Below are positions 50,431-60,553 of a stretch of DNA of 64,000 nucleotides, piece after piece (position 1 is the first letter of the stretch; every line of letters starts with the position of its first letter). Both the position numbers and the translations under genes were made by a program. The stretch lies in the NCBI RefSeq assembly GCF_002023715.1, contig NZ_MAHX01000016.1, positions 310,001-374,000 on the forward strand. Reading direction: 5' to 3'. The stretch comes from Elizabethkingia occulta. GTDB lineage: Bacteria; Bacteroidota; Bacteroidia; Flavobacteriales; Weeksellaceae. The notes beneath the pieces are model-generated. The model ran no database searches. It worked only from the letters and a program-made list of their open reading frames with translations, and was not told the origin of the DNA.

Positions 50431-51624
50431 TTACTGTGCAGATTTTTGCAGTATACTGAAAACGGGGAAATGGTCACTATATCCTCCAGTAAATCGATCT
50501 CCATCCCATGATCTGAATGGGTAACCTTTGTAGCTCCCTTCTTTGTTTATAAGGTATCCCGGAGCATATACTTCGGTTGTATATACAGTATAATTTTTTT
50601 GTGCAGATCTTTCTTTGTCTCCGATTAAATTCTTTGAATAAATAATCTGATCAAATAAATTTGGTGCATCCTGATATGCTAAAGAAGCTACACCGTTTTT
50701 AAACATTTTAAACATCGGATTAAAATAGGGCGTTTCATCGCTTACTTTATCGATATCACCAGTAGCTTTTACATAATTTTTGAAACTTGGACTAACCGGA
50801 TCGTCGTTAAAGTCACCCATTGCCATTAATCTGTATTCAGGATTGCTGTTTCTTATACTGTCCATTTGCTGATTGAGTAATGCTGCGGCTGCATTTCTTT
50901 TCGGAAGCGAAATAGCTTCACCTCCTCTTCTGGAAGGCCAGTGATTTACAAAGAAGGCAAATTTTTCTCCGTCTAATTCTCCAAGAACAACTAATAAATC
51001 TCTCGTGTATTCACGCTTTCCGTTATCGAATATTTTCAGTTCTTTCTTCCATGCTTTTTCAAGTTTAAAACGGCCTTTTTGATAAATCAGTCCATTGTCA
51101 ATACCCCGGGCATCATAAGAATTGAAATGAACAACACCATAATTGTATTTAGCAAGCTGGGGCTGTTTTACCAGATCCTCAATAACCTGTCTGTTTTCTA
51201 CTTCAACAAGGCCTACAACTGCAGGAGCCGTTTTGGTATACTTACTACCAAGTTCTGAAATAACCTGAGCAATATTTCCAAGTTTTTGCTGATAAACTTT
51301 CTCTGTGTAATTTTTGGCGCTTTGTGGTGTGAATTCACCATTCGAGTATTGCTGTCTTACGGCTTTTTTGCCTTTTAAAAGAGCATCACTCCATTGTCCT
51401 TTATAAGGTTCGTGTTCCAGATACTGTATAGAATCTACTGGAATACTTCTGTGAAATGCAGGGTTGTTTATATCTTTTGTTCCATCAATATAATCTGCAG
51501 ATTTATAAATGTCCCATAAATTTTCTACATTATAAAATCCTACAGCAGCAACTCTTCTTATATTACTTTGGGAAAAAAGTAATATATTCGTAAATAACAA
51601 GGCAATGAATAAAAATTTTCTCAT
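50431..51624 (-). CDS. Secreted endonuclease/exonuclease/phosphatase family protein
   Basis: Protein of 397 residues with a signal peptide ending LLFSQ. The fold's motifs appear in order: VGFYNVENLWD (metal-binding Asn/Glu region), VVGLVEVENRQV (catalytic Glu), VHFNSYDARGIDNGL, FFVNHWPSRRGGE (catalytic His/Trp), AMGDFNDDP (Asp/Asn) and YSDHFPVFS (Asp-His). All catalytic elements are present. Substrate could be DNA/RNA or a phosphoester. A minus-strand -7-like element (TATCTTTG at 51645-51652) lies close upstream. Confidence 0.9.
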   Translation of the reverse strand: MRKFLFIALLFTNILLFSQSNIRRVAAVGFYNVENLWDIYKSADYIDGTKDINNPAFHRSIPVDSIQYLEHEPYKGQWSDALLKGKKAVRQQYSNGEFTPQSAKNYTEKVYQQKLGNIAQVISELGSKYTKTAPAVVGLVEVENRQVIEDLVKQPQLAKYNYGVVHFNSYDARGIDNGLIYQKGRFKLEKAWKKELKIFDNGKREYTRDLLVVLGELDGEKFAFFVNHWPSRRGGEAISLPKRNAAAALLNQQMDSIRNSNPEYRLMAMGDFNDDPVSPSFKNYVKATGDIDKVSDETPYFNPMFKMFKNGVASLAYQDAPNLFDQIIYSKNLIGDKERSAQKNYTVYTTEVYAPGYLINKEGSYKGYPFRSWDGDRFTGGYSDHFPVFSILQKSAQ

Positions 51625-51644
51625 GTCAGATTGGTTTGAAATTA

Positions 51645-51652
51645 CAAAGATA
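51645..51652 (-). promoter_or_regulatory. Candidate -7 element of the nuclease/phosphatase gene
   Basis: On the minus strand the octamer reads TATCTTTG, fitting TAnnTTTG, about 20 bases before the ATG. No TTG partner is visible. Confidence 0.4.
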
Positions 51653-52289
51653 ATTGAAATAAATCTTTAATTTTGTATGACTACGCGTGTATCAGCCTTA
51701 AATACATCCAATTATTCAAAATTAGAAAGGCTTAAAAATACAAAAGTACAAATTGTTGCATTATAGGAAAGATTCTAAAACATGAGAAAAGTCGAATATT
51801 TTAAACCTTTCTAACATTATAAGTATTAGATTGTTACGATATAGTGTTGTGTTTATAAACATCATCTGCATTTTGTTTTCTTTAAGGTCTTGAAAGGTAA
51901 AAAAATTGTGTTTTCTGAGACGGGAAAAATAGACTACAGGAGACAAATTGTTCCATAATTACGTCTGAAATTCTTTATATGGTCTTTTAATGGACATCTT
52001 AATAATTTATATTTTTTATTAGTTCAAAATCTTCATAACAAGTGTTCTTATCTCATGGATTTTGGAAACTTATGTGATGAGCATAGCATTTTATTGATGA
52101 AAGCTTTTTACCATTCAATATGATCAAGAATAGCTTATGATCGGTATAAAATAGATTTCAAAGCGATGAATATTGTTTGTATAATTTTCATTTATTTAAC
52201 ATAATAATAGTAAATAAAATAAAAAAATAATTATTTTAAATAATAATTTGTAGATTTATTGTTGATGTGTAAAATAAAATAATTGAAAT
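51653..52289. other. Long AT-rich gap without a recognisable gene
   Basis: About 640 bases between the divergent nuclease/phosphatase gene and bglX. Short open frames exist on both strands but none has a recognisable start, signal peptide or motif. It probably holds the bglX promoter; I could not find a full TTG-N19-TAnnTTTG match. Confidence 0.6.
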
Positions 52290-54611
52290 ATGAAGAAAAT
52301 AATAATTATAGCCGGGCTTATTCTTGCGCCTCTGTTTTCAGCACAGTTGGTACATCAGTTGGTACAAAGCTTTCAAACAACAGCTTATAATACTAAAAAG
52401 AAAACTTTTATTGACAAGCTTATTGCAGAAATGACACTGGATGAAAAGATAGGACAACTTAACTTATCTTCTTCCGGAGCCATCATTACTGGTCAGTTTG
52501 AAAGTAGTAGCCTTGGAAAAAAAATAGAAAAGGGTTCTATGGGCGGACTTTTTAACATTAAAGGTGTTGAAAAAATAAAAGCAGCTCAACGGTTAGCAGT
52601 AGAAAAAAGCCGTCTAAAGATTCCCATGATTTTTGGGATGGATGTTATTCATGGCTATGAAACAACATTCCCGATTCCGTTAGGACTTTCTGCTTCATGG
52701 GATATGGATCTTATTCAGAGGTCTGCACAGATTGCAGCACAGGAAGCCTCCGCAGGTGGTGTTAACTGGACGTTTTCACCAATGGTAGATGTTTCCAGAG
52801 AGCCAAGATGGGGCAGAGTTTCTGAAGGATCGGGAGAAGATCCATATCTTGGAAGCCAGATTGCAAAAGCCATGGTTTATGGTTATCAGGGAAAAGACCT
52901 TTCCTTTAAAAATACCATACTGGCATGCGTAAAACATTTTGCGTTGTATGGAGCTCCGGAAGGCGGTCGTGACTATAATACGGTTGATATGAGTCGTATA
53001 AGAATGTTCAACGAATATTTTCCTCCCTATAAAGCCGCTGTAGATGCCGGAGTAGGTTCTGTAATGGCTTCCTTTAATGAGGTTGACGGTATCCCGGCTA
53101 CAGGTAACAAATGGTTGATGGATGATGTATTGCGTAAACAATGGGGCTTTAATGGTTTTATTGTAACGGATTTTACCGGAATCAATGAAATGGTACAACA
53201 TGGAATGGGAGATCTGCAACAGGTCTCTGCTTTGGCAATGAATGCAGGTATTGATATGGATATGATTGGAGAAGGCTTCTTAACCACACTAAAAAAGTCT
53301 ATAAGTGAAGGAAAAGTGACCGAACAGCAGATTACTACCGCAGCGAGAAGAATTCTGGAGGCTAAATATGATCTGGGACTTTTCGATGATCCTTACCGGT
53401 ATATTGATGAAAAACGATCCGAGACCGAGATTTACACTAAGGCTAACCGTGAAGAAGCTAGAAATATAGCGGCTCAATCTATGGTTTTGCTTAAAAATGA
53501 TAAGCAAATTCTGCCTCTGAAAACATCAGGAACGGTTGCTGTTATTGGACCTTTAGCCAATAATAATGAGAACATGACCGGAACCTGGAGTGTAATTTCC
53601 CGTATAAAAGAAGCGGTTTCTATGATGACAGGTCTTAAAGAAACGGTAAAAGGAGTTAATTTCATTTATGCAAAAGGAAGCAATGTTTTCTATGATGCTA
53701 AAATGGAAGCAAGGGCAACTATATTTGGAAAAACCGCTAACAGAGATAGCCGTTCCAAAGAAGAGTTGTTGAAAGAAGCCGTAGAAACGGCTAAAAAAGC
53801 AGATGTCGTGGTCTTGGCTATTGGAGAAACGGCAGAACTAAGCGGAGAATCTAGCTCCAGAACGAATATAGAGATTCCTCAGGCTCAGAAAGATTTATTG
53901 GCAGAGCTTAAAAAGACAGAAAAACCAATTGTGATGGTTCTTCTCACAGGACGTCCGTTGGTATTAAATGATGAAGCTAAACAAGCCGATGCCATCGTTA
54001 ATGCATGGTTTGCGGGAAGTGAAGCCGGTTACGCAATTGCAGACGTATTGTATGGTAAAGTCAATCCATCCGGAAAATTACCAATGACATTTCCAAGGAG
54101 TGTAGGACAGATTCCAATCTATTACAATGCTAAAAATACAGGCCGCCCATTAAGCGATGATAAATCGGAAAAATGTGAGTTCGAGAAATTCAGATCTAAC
54201 TATATAGATGAATGTAATACACCGCTTTTTCCGTTTGGTTATGGTCTTAGCTATACTTCGTTTGGATATTCAGATGTACAGTTGAGCAAGGCGCAACTAA
54301 GTGGTAACGATCAGTTAACCGCAAGTATAACATTGACGAATAATGGTAAATACGATGGAAATGAAGTGGTACAATTGTATATCCGTGATATGGTAGGCTC
54401 GGTGACACGTCCGGTAAAAGAGCTGAAAGGTTTCCAAAAAGTGTTTTTAAAGGCTGGAGAATCTAAAAAAGTAAGCTTTACAATTACACCGGAAGATCTG
54501 AAATTTTATAACTCGGAACTGAAGTATGATTGGGAGGCCGGAGAATTCGATATTATGATAGGAACAAACTCTCATGATGTAAAACATGCAAAAATAAACT
54601 GGAATAAATAG
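52290..54611 (+). CDS. bglX: Beta-glucosidase BglX, glycoside hydrolase family 3
   Basis: Protein of 773 residues. A signal peptide (to about LFSA) exports it to the periplasm. The GH3 TIM-barrel domain has MTLDEKIGQL, GMDVIHGYETTFPIPLGLSA, PRWGRVSEGSGEDPYLGS and the nucleophile Asp294 in IVTDFTGI. The (alpha/beta)6 sandwich (VVVLAIGETAELSGESSSR) and a C-terminal fibronectin-III-like domain (ending near GTNSHDVKHAKI) follow. It releases glucose from the non-reducing ends of beta-linked glucosides, fitting a role after SusCD uptake. Confidence 0.95.
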   Translation: MKKIIIIAGLILAPLFSAQLVHQLVQSFQTTAYNTKKKTFIDKLIAEMTLDEKIGQLNLSSSGAIITGQFESSSLGKKIEKGSMGGLFNIKGVEKIKAAQRLAVEKSRLKIPMIFGMDVIHGYETTFPIPLGLSASWDMDLIQRSAQIAAQEASAGGVNWTFSPMVDVSREPRWGRVSEGSGEDPYLGSQIAKAMVYGYQGKDLSFKNTILACVKHFALYGAPEGGRDYNTVDMSRIRMFNEYFPPYKAAVDAGVGSVMASFNEVDGIPATGNKWLMDDVLRKQWGFNGFIVTDFTGINEMVQHGMGDLQQVSALAMNAGIDMDMIGEGFLTTLKKSISEGKVTEQQITTAARRILEAKYDLGLFDDPYRYIDEKRSETEIYTKANREEARNIAAQSMVLLKNDKQILPLKTSGTVAVIGPLANNNENMTGTWSVISRIKEAVSMMTGLKETVKGVNFIYAKGSNVFYDAKMEARATIFGKTANRDSRSKEELLKEAVETAKKADVVVLAIGETAELSGESSSRTNIEIPQAQKDLLAELKKTEKPIVMVLLTGRPLVLNDEAKQADAIVNAWFAGSEAGYAIADVLYGKVNPSGKLPMTFPRSVGQIPIYYNAKNTGRPLSDDKSEKCEFEKFRSNYIDECNTPLFPFGYGLSYTSFGYSDVQLSKAQLSGNDQLTASITLTNNGKYDGNEVVQLYIRDMVGSVTRPVKELKGFQKVFLKAGESKKVSFTITPEDLKFYNSELKYDWEAGEFDIMIGTNSHDVKHAKINWNK

Positions 54612-54732
54612 TAAGGAGCTTTTTCGTCAAAAATTATACGGATAGTAGTATTTTGAGAGTAATATGATCATTTTATTAAATAAATAAAGATGTGTTGTTG
54701 GTTTCAAAGTAAAAACAAAGCAAATGTTTTAG
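54612..54732 (+). other. Short non-coding stretch between bglX and the GH30 remnant
   Basis: About 120 AT-rich bases with stops in all plus-strand frames. No terminator is obvious after bglX. If the GH30 reading is right this contains the deletion joint. Confidence 0.4.
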
Positions 54733-54894
54733 GTTTTTGTAAAGAAAACCTTAGTAGTAATTAGAGATAATATACTCGCATTCAGGAATCCCAATGGTCC
54801 CGTGGCAGTTATTACATATAATAATCAGGGTGACCCGAAACAATTTAATATAAAGGTTGGTCATCTTAATCCGAATCCTACATTAGAAAGTTAA
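54733..54894 (+). pseudogene. Remnant of a GH30-like glycoside hydrolase (C-terminal beta-sandwich)
   Basis: Between the two GH3 genes a frame open from 54733 to the stop at 54892-54894 has no start codon context and encodes about 53 residues. They include DNILAFRNPNGPVAVITYNN and QFNIKVGHLNP. This closely follows the pattern of the C-terminal beta-sandwich of GH30 glucosylceramidase/beta-1,6-glucanase enzymes (VAFkNPDGs..vVvyN...fkvkvg). The rest of such a gene is missing and an in-frame stop precedes the stretch. I infer deletion of a GH30 gene. The family call is from memory of the pattern. Confidence 0.6.
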
Positions 54895-54926
54895 TCATTT
54901 AACAACATTTTAATTCAATATATAAT

Positions 54927-57350
54927 ATGAGAAAGAAAAATTTAAACTTTATTGAGCTTTTCAGGATAGCAAAAAATTTAGGACTACTTTTGGCTATTTT
55001 AGCTGGAGGAACCTATGCCACAGCGCAACATACGAAAGAAAAAGTAGCAAATAAAAAAATAAATCCATGGGAAGTTGCTAAGCTATCAGTGGATCAGCGT
55101 ATAAACGAGATTGTTAAAGCAATGTCCAATGAGGACAAAGCAAATTTCCTTGTGGGAACCGGAATGCCGGGGCTTGGGGCATTTCTGGGACCTGTAGGTG
55201 ATGTAAAAGAAGGTCGTGTTCCTGGAGCCGCTGGAGGGACTTATCCCATGGCTAAATTTGGAATTCCGACGGTAATAGTTGCGGATGGTCCTGCCGGTTT
55301 AAGAATTAATTCTAAAAGAGAAGGAGACAATAATACCTATTATGCTACCGCTTTTCCTGTAGGTACTGCATTAGCTTCTACATGGAATACCCAATTGCTT
55401 TACCAGGTGGGGAAAGCGATGGGGAACGAAACAAGAGAGTATGGGGTAGATGTTCTTTTAGCACCTGCACTCAATATACATAGAAACCCTCTGAACGGGC
55501 GTAATTTTGAATATTATTCCGAAGATCCTGTAGTTTCGGGTAAGGTTGCTGCAGCTGTTGTAAACGGAATCCAGTCTAATGGGGTAGGAACTTCTGTTAA
55601 ACATTATGCTGCCAACAACGAAGAAACAAACAGATTAGCATTAAATGCACATATTTCTGAGAGAGCAATGCGTGAAATTTATCTAAAAGGTTTTGAAATT
55701 ACAATTAAAGAATCCAAACCATGGACCGTAATGTCGGCTTATAACAAAATAAACGGTATTTATGCTTCTGAAAATAAAGATCTGTTAACTACAGTTTTGA
55801 GAGATGAATGGGGATATAAAGGAATTGTGATGACCGACTGGTTTGGTGGATTTAATGGGCTTGTGGATATACGGGATGGAAATTCTAACGTTGTTGCTCA
55901 GATGAATAGTGGAAACGACTTACTGATGCCAGGATTGCCCAAGCAAAAAAATGCTATTCTGGATGCTTTGAATTCTGGAAAAATAAGTCAGGAAACAGCA
56001 AACAGAAATGTGAGAAACATACTTCAATTGGTTTTTCGTTCACCATCATTTACAAATTACAAATATTCGAATAAACCAAACTCTGAAGCAAATGCAGAGA
56101 TTACAAGAAATGCCGCAACAGAAGGCATGATACTTCTTAAAAATGATGAAAATACACTTCCTCATAATAATTCCTCAGGAAGTGTAGCATTATTCGGGGT
56201 TACATCTTATGCATGGATAACAGGAGGAACAGGTAGCGGAAGTGTAAACAACAAGCATACAGTTTCATTATTGGAAGGACTGAATAAAGCAGGATATAAG
56301 TTGGATGAAGAGTTAGTAACATTGTACAAACCTTTTGCTGAAAAAGAACTTGCAGCAGAAATGGAAAAACGAAAATCAAGAGGTATATTGGCGTTGCCTG
56401 GTAGGCTGAAAGAGATGGAATTTTCCGATGATGTTCTTCAGAAAAAAGCAGAAACAACTGATATTGCATTTCTTACTATTGGCAGGACTTCGGGCGAAGG
56501 AGGAGATAGAGCTGTAGATAATGATTTTAATCTTGCAGCAGATGAAGTTCAGCTTATTGATAAGGTAAGTAAAGCATTCCATGCAAAAGGGAAGAAAGTA
56601 GTTATTATTCTGAATATTGGTGGTGTTATTGAAACCGCATCGTGGAGAGATAAAGCAGATGCTATTTTATTAGCATGGCAGCCAGGGCAAGAGGGCGGAC
56701 ATTCTGTAGTCGACGTAGTTTCTGGTAAGGCAAATCCTTCAGGTAAACTTACGATGACTTTTCCTATTAAATATTCGGATATATCTTCTGCGAAAAACTT
56801 TCCGGGAACTCCTGTAGAAAAACCAACTGATGTTACATACGAAGAGGGAATATATGTTGGATACAGGTATTTTGATACTTTTAAAGTAAAGCCTTCCTAC
56901 GAATTTGGGTATGGAAAATCTTATACAACTTTTGCATATTCTGATATTAAAGCAGATAAAAACGTTTTTAATAAAGAACTAACAGTAAAAGTTAAAATAA
57001 CCAATACGGGAAAAGCTGCCGGAAAAGAAGTGGTACAACTATATCTTTCTGCTCCTGCAAAACAAATTGATAAACCGGTACAGGAACTAAAAGCATTTGC
57101 CAAGACTAAAAAATTAATGCCTGGCGAAAGCGAAGTATTAGAACTTAAATTAAGCACAAAAGATTTAGCTTCATTTGTCACATATAAAGGATCATGGATT
57201 GCCGAATCAGGAAATTATAAGGCATCTGTAGGAGCTTCGTCAGCAGATATTAAAGGTCAGGTTTTCTTTAGCCTTCCAAAAGAAATTGTTGTAGAAAAAG
57301 TAAAACGTGTATTCGCACCGGATTTGAAATTTGAAGATATGAAGCCCTGA
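54927..57350 (+). CDS. Glycoside hydrolase family 3 beta-glucosidase (BglB-like)
   Basis: Protein of 807 residues. A long N terminus with a hydrophobic segment (LGLLLAILAGGTYATAQ) suggests export. GH3 features: IVADGPAGLRINSKREG, PALNIHRNPLNGRNFEYYSE, VKHYAANNEETNR, and the nucleophile Asp304 in IVMTDWFGG. The (alpha/beta)6 domain and a C-terminal fibronectin-III-like domain (EVVQLYLSAPAKQIDKPVQE) follow. It is of a different GH3 subgroup from bglX, so the two probably cleave different beta-linkages or chain lengths. It is the last gene of the carbohydrate cluster. Confidence 0.94.
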   Translation: MRKKNLNFIELFRIAKNLGLLLAILAGGTYATAQHTKEKVANKKINPWEVAKLSVDQRINEIVKAMSNEDKANFLVGTGMPGLGAFLGPVGDVKEGRVPGAAGGTYPMAKFGIPTVIVADGPAGLRINSKREGDNNTYYATAFPVGTALASTWNTQLLYQVGKAMGNETREYGVDVLLAPALNIHRNPLNGRNFEYYSEDPVVSGKVAAAVVNGIQSNGVGTSVKHYAANNEETNRLALNAHISERAMREIYLKGFEITIKESKPWTVMSAYNKINGIYASENKDLLTTVLRDEWGYKGIVMTDWFGGFNGLVDIRDGNSNVVAQMNSGNDLLMPGLPKQKNAILDALNSGKISQETANRNVRNILQLVFRSPSFTNYKYSNKPNSEANAEITRNAATEGMILLKNDENTLPHNNSSGSVALFGVTSYAWITGGTGSGSVNNKHTVSLLEGLNKAGYKLDEELVTLYKPFAEKELAAEMEKRKSRGILALPGRLKEMEFSDDVLQKKAETTDIAFLTIGRTSGEGGDRAVDNDFNLAADEVQLIDKVSKAFHAKGKKVVIILNIGGVIETASWRDKADAILLAWQPGQEGGHSVVDVVSGKANPSGKLTMTFPIKYSDISSAKNFPGTPVEKPTDVTYEEGIYVGYRYFDTFKVKPSYEFGYGKSYTTFAYSDIKADKNVFNKELTVKVKITNTGKAAGKEVVQLYLSAPAKQIDKPVQELKAFAKTKKLMPGESEVLELKLSTKDLASFVTYKGSWIAESGNYKASVGASSADIKGQVFFSLPKEIVVEKVKRVFAPDLKFEDMKP

Positions 57351-57483
57351 TGATAAAGATGTTGAAAAAATATTTTGTAAATGGAATTTGTAGATACTTT
57401 TCCATTATGAATATATTATGTTGACAGTTAGCTATCCTAAGAACTGTGTTGATTCTTAGGATGAGCAGATGAAATATGTAATG

Positions 57484-57510
57484 AAAGGAGGATGGTGTTT
57501 CATCCTCTTT
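57484..57510 (+). terminator. Candidate terminator after the second GH3 gene
   Basis: GAGGATG and CATCCTC face each other around GTGTTT, followed by TTTGTATA, about 130 bases past the stop. Confidence 0.6.
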
Positions 57511-57680
57511 GTATATATCGGAATATCGAGATTATTGATTCTTTAAACCGAACAATTTCATGTTAAATAAATCTTTAATTTTACATGACATCAATGGGGT
57601 GGCCTCATACCCTCCGCTAAATAAAATTACACTAAATTTGCGGAAAATGACCTCGATAATTACTAAACAATATTTAAGAT
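57511..57680 (+). promoter_or_regulatory. Intergenic region with a candidate -7 element for the CarboxypepD-type receptor
   Basis: TAAATTTG (57633-57640) fits TAnnTTTG and predicts a start of transcription near 57644, about 37 bases before the ATG at 57681. No TTG lies at the usual spacing. Nothing else is recognisable. Confidence 0.45.
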
Positions 57681-60527
57681 ATGATTAAAAAGCTATCATT
57701 GCTGTCATTGTTTACATTGCTGCCGGCATCTTTTTACTACGCACAAACTACTGCTTTTGCGTATATTAAAGATACTGCGGGGAAACCTGTAGAGAGTGCA
57801 GATGTAAGCATGAAAGGATCATCGTATAGTGTAACAGCGGACAAAATTGGATATTTCCAATTTGTAGGTCTGAAGCCGGGACACTATCAGATTACAGTTT
57901 CAAAGCCTCCTTTTGAATCTCAAATTGTAGAATTTGACGTTGAAGAAGGTAAAAAAAGACAGGATTTAGGTGTCATCAAATTATCCACTAATTTTAATGA
58001 TATAGATCAGGGATTTACTATTCTTGATGACAGTGACCAGTCTGATGAGCTCAATAACCAGTCAACAGTTGGTTTGCTACAATCATCGAGAGATGTGTTT
58101 AGTAGTATCGCAGCATTTGATCTTGGATTTTACTGGTTCCGCCCGAGAGGGATTGATTCGAGGCTAGGGGAAAATATGATTAATGGTGTTTCTACCGCAC
58201 GCCCGGATACGGGAATGGTAGATTTTAGTACGTGGGGTGGACTTAATGAAATTACACGTTATCCGGAAATCGCACTGAATCACAGTCCATCTGAATATGG
58301 TTTTGGTGGTGTTGGATCTGTATTTTATAAAAATACAAAGGCAAGTGACTACCGTAAAGGAAGCCAGTTAACTTATTCCCTGACCAACCGTAACTATAAT
58401 AATAGATTATCATACAGGTTCTCTTCCGGAATGAATAAGAAAGGATGGGCCTTTACAGGTATGATTGCCAGAAGATGGGCACAGGAAGGTATACAGGATG
58501 GAACTTTCTACGATGCTATCAGTGGTTATCTTGGAGTTGAAAAGAAGATCAATGATAAACATACGGTAACACTTAATGCTATTGGCTCAGACTACAGAAG
58601 AAGTACATCCAGCCCGAATACTCAGGAAGTATATGATTACAGAGGTATTCATTATAATGCTTACTGGGGATGGCAAGATGGAAGAAAGCGTAGCGAAAGA
58701 GTAAAGACAGGATTTATGCCAATGATCCAGTTAACAGATTACTGGAAGATTAATAAAAAATCTGATTTATGGACAACTGTTTCTTACCAGTTCGGAAAAG
58801 AAAAAAGTTCCAGATTGGATTGGTATAAGGCCAATAATCCGTCTCCAATTTACTACAGAAATCTTCCAAGCTATTGGGAGAATTTAGATAAACCGAGTCT
58901 TTCGCAGCAGGAAAATCTTGCATTAACCAAAGACTGGTGGACGAATAACGATCAGGATCATACACAGATCAATTGGAACTCATTGTATAATGCTAATCTA
59001 AATGGACCGGTAGGAGAGAATGGAAGAAGAGCATTCTACTTTCTTGAGAATGATGTGAAGAACAACAAAATTTGGAATGTATCAACACATTATACCAATA
59101 ATCTTACGGACAGAATGAAGTTAGTACTTAATCTGACCTATCAGAATTATTATTCTGAACAATATAGAGAGATTAAGGATTTATTAGGTGCTGACTATGC
59201 ACTTAATATGGACCCTTTTGCTAAAACGGCCAGAGGAGGCAGCTTTAATACATTGGATTCAAATGTTAACAAAAAAGTAGGAGATAAATTCGGGTATGAT
59301 TATATCTACAGACGTCAGGATATTAATTTCAATGCCGGACTGAAATTTTCAACGCCGAGAATCGATGGATTTGTTTCTGCTTTAGTAGGTTATTCAACAA
59401 ATAACAGAGAAGGTCTTTTCCAACATTACTTATATAAGGATTCTTATGGTAAAGGCGCGGATCAAAATTTCTGGAATTTTGGTTTGAAAGGACAATTGAC
59501 TTATAAGTTGAACGGAAGAATGTTCCTGATGTACAACGGAGCATACTATTCTCAGGCACCTTTCCTTAATGATATTTTTATCAACGCAAGAAATAGCAAT
59601 GCCGTTTCTCCAAATATTCAGAGTACTATCATTAACGCAAATGATTTAAGTTATATAATTTCAGCGCCAAGCTTTAAATTAAGATTAACAGGTTATTTGA
59701 TTAATACAATGAATGACACCAATGTACAGCGTTATTTTGCAAATGGAATAAGCTTTAATACATTGGACGATGCAGGACAGGAGATACAAGGTGACAATCA
59801 GGCAATGGTTACCCAAGTATTATCTAATGTGAATACAAGAAATATGGGTGTAGAATTGGGTATTCAGGTAAAGATTACCCCAACTCTTACAGCTAGTGGT
59901 TTGGCAAGTATTGGACAGTATACTTATACAAACAATCCAAAGCTTTATTTTGCCTCCGATGCAATGGGAGTTTTCTATGATTATAACAAACAAGGTGAAC
60001 TTGTGAGATCTGAATATAAAAATCTTGGAGAATCTTATCTTAAAGATTATAAAGTAGGAGGAACACCGCAACAGGCATTCTCGGTAGGTTTAAGATACAG
60101 TAGTCCAAAATACTGGTGGATTAGCGGTAACTGGAATTATCTACGTGATGGTTATTTAGATCCATCTCCTGCAACCAGAACAGATTCATTTATCTATAAT
60201 CCGAATACACCAGGAGTACCATATGATGATGTTAATGAAGTAGAGCTAAGACGAGTGCTGAAGCAGGTACAACTACCAGATGCATTTTTCCTGAACGCAA
60301 GTGCTGGGAAATCCTGGATTATAGGGAAATATTATTTTGTAATTTCTGGAACCGTTAATAATATTCTAAATAACCATAAATATATTACAGGCGGTTTTGA
60401 ACAGACAAGGTACATTAATTATAAAGATTATGTTGCTGATTTTGATAGAAATACTTCAAACTTTGCTCCTAAGTATTTCTACTCACAGGGAAGATCTTAT
60501 TTCTTCAATGTCCAGTTACGTTTCTAA
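57681..60527 (+). CDS. TonB-dependent receptor with N-terminal carboxypeptidase-regulatory-like domain
   Basis: Protein of 948 residues: signal peptide (ending FYYAQ), a carboxypeptidase-regulatory-like domain (residues ~23-105: AYIKDTAGKPVESADVSMKG, FVGLKPGHYQITVSKPPF), a plug-like region (STVGLLQSSRDVFSSIAAFD, YWFRPRGIDSRLGENMINGV) and a large barrel ending with FFNVQLRF. It pairs with the DUF5689 lipoprotein 26 bases downstream, much as SusC pairs with SusD. Substrate unknown. Confidence 0.9.
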   Translation: MIKKLSLLSLFTLLPASFYYAQTTAFAYIKDTAGKPVESADVSMKGSSYSVTADKIGYFQFVGLKPGHYQITVSKPPFESQIVEFDVEEGKKRQDLGVIKLSTNFNDIDQGFTILDDSDQSDELNNQSTVGLLQSSRDVFSSIAAFDLGFYWFRPRGIDSRLGENMINGVSTARPDTGMVDFSTWGGLNEITRYPEIALNHSPSEYGFGGVGSVFYKNTKASDYRKGSQLTYSLTNRNYNNRLSYRFSSGMNKKGWAFTGMIARRWAQEGIQDGTFYDAISGYLGVEKKINDKHTVTLNAIGSDYRRSTSSPNTQEVYDYRGIHYNAYWGWQDGRKRSERVKTGFMPMIQLTDYWKINKKSDLWTTVSYQFGKEKSSRLDWYKANNPSPIYYRNLPSYWENLDKPSLSQQENLALTKDWWTNNDQDHTQINWNSLYNANLNGPVGENGRRAFYFLENDVKNNKIWNVSTHYTNNLTDRMKLVLNLTYQNYYSEQYREIKDLLGADYALNMDPFAKTARGGSFNTLDSNVNKKVGDKFGYDYIYRRQDINFNAGLKFSTPRIDGFVSALVGYSTNNREGLFQHYLYKDSYGKGADQNFWNFGLKGQLTYKLNGRMFLMYNGAYYSQAPFLNDIFINARNSNAVSPNIQSTIINANDLSYIISAPSFKLRLTGYLINTMNDTNVQRYFANGISFNTLDDAGQEIQGDNQAMVTQVLSNVNTRNMGVELGIQVKITPTLTASGLASIGQYTYTNNPKLYFASDAMGVFYDYNKQGELVRSEYKNLGESYLKDYKVGGTPQQAFSVGLRYSSPKYWWISGNWNYLRDGYLDPSPATRTDSFIYNPNTPGVPYDDVNEVELRRVLKQVQLPDAFFLNASAGKSWIIGKYYFVISGTVNNILNNHKYITGGFEQTRYINYKDYVADFDRNTSNFAPKYFYSQGRSYFFNVQLRF

Positions 60528-60553
60528 TTTCTAATCAATTTAAATAAAAAAAA

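Noticed and set aside
51761-51946. Minus-strand 61-residue open frame in the gap before bglX
   Set aside because: No signal peptide, motif or start context; composition is like the surrounding non-coding DNA.
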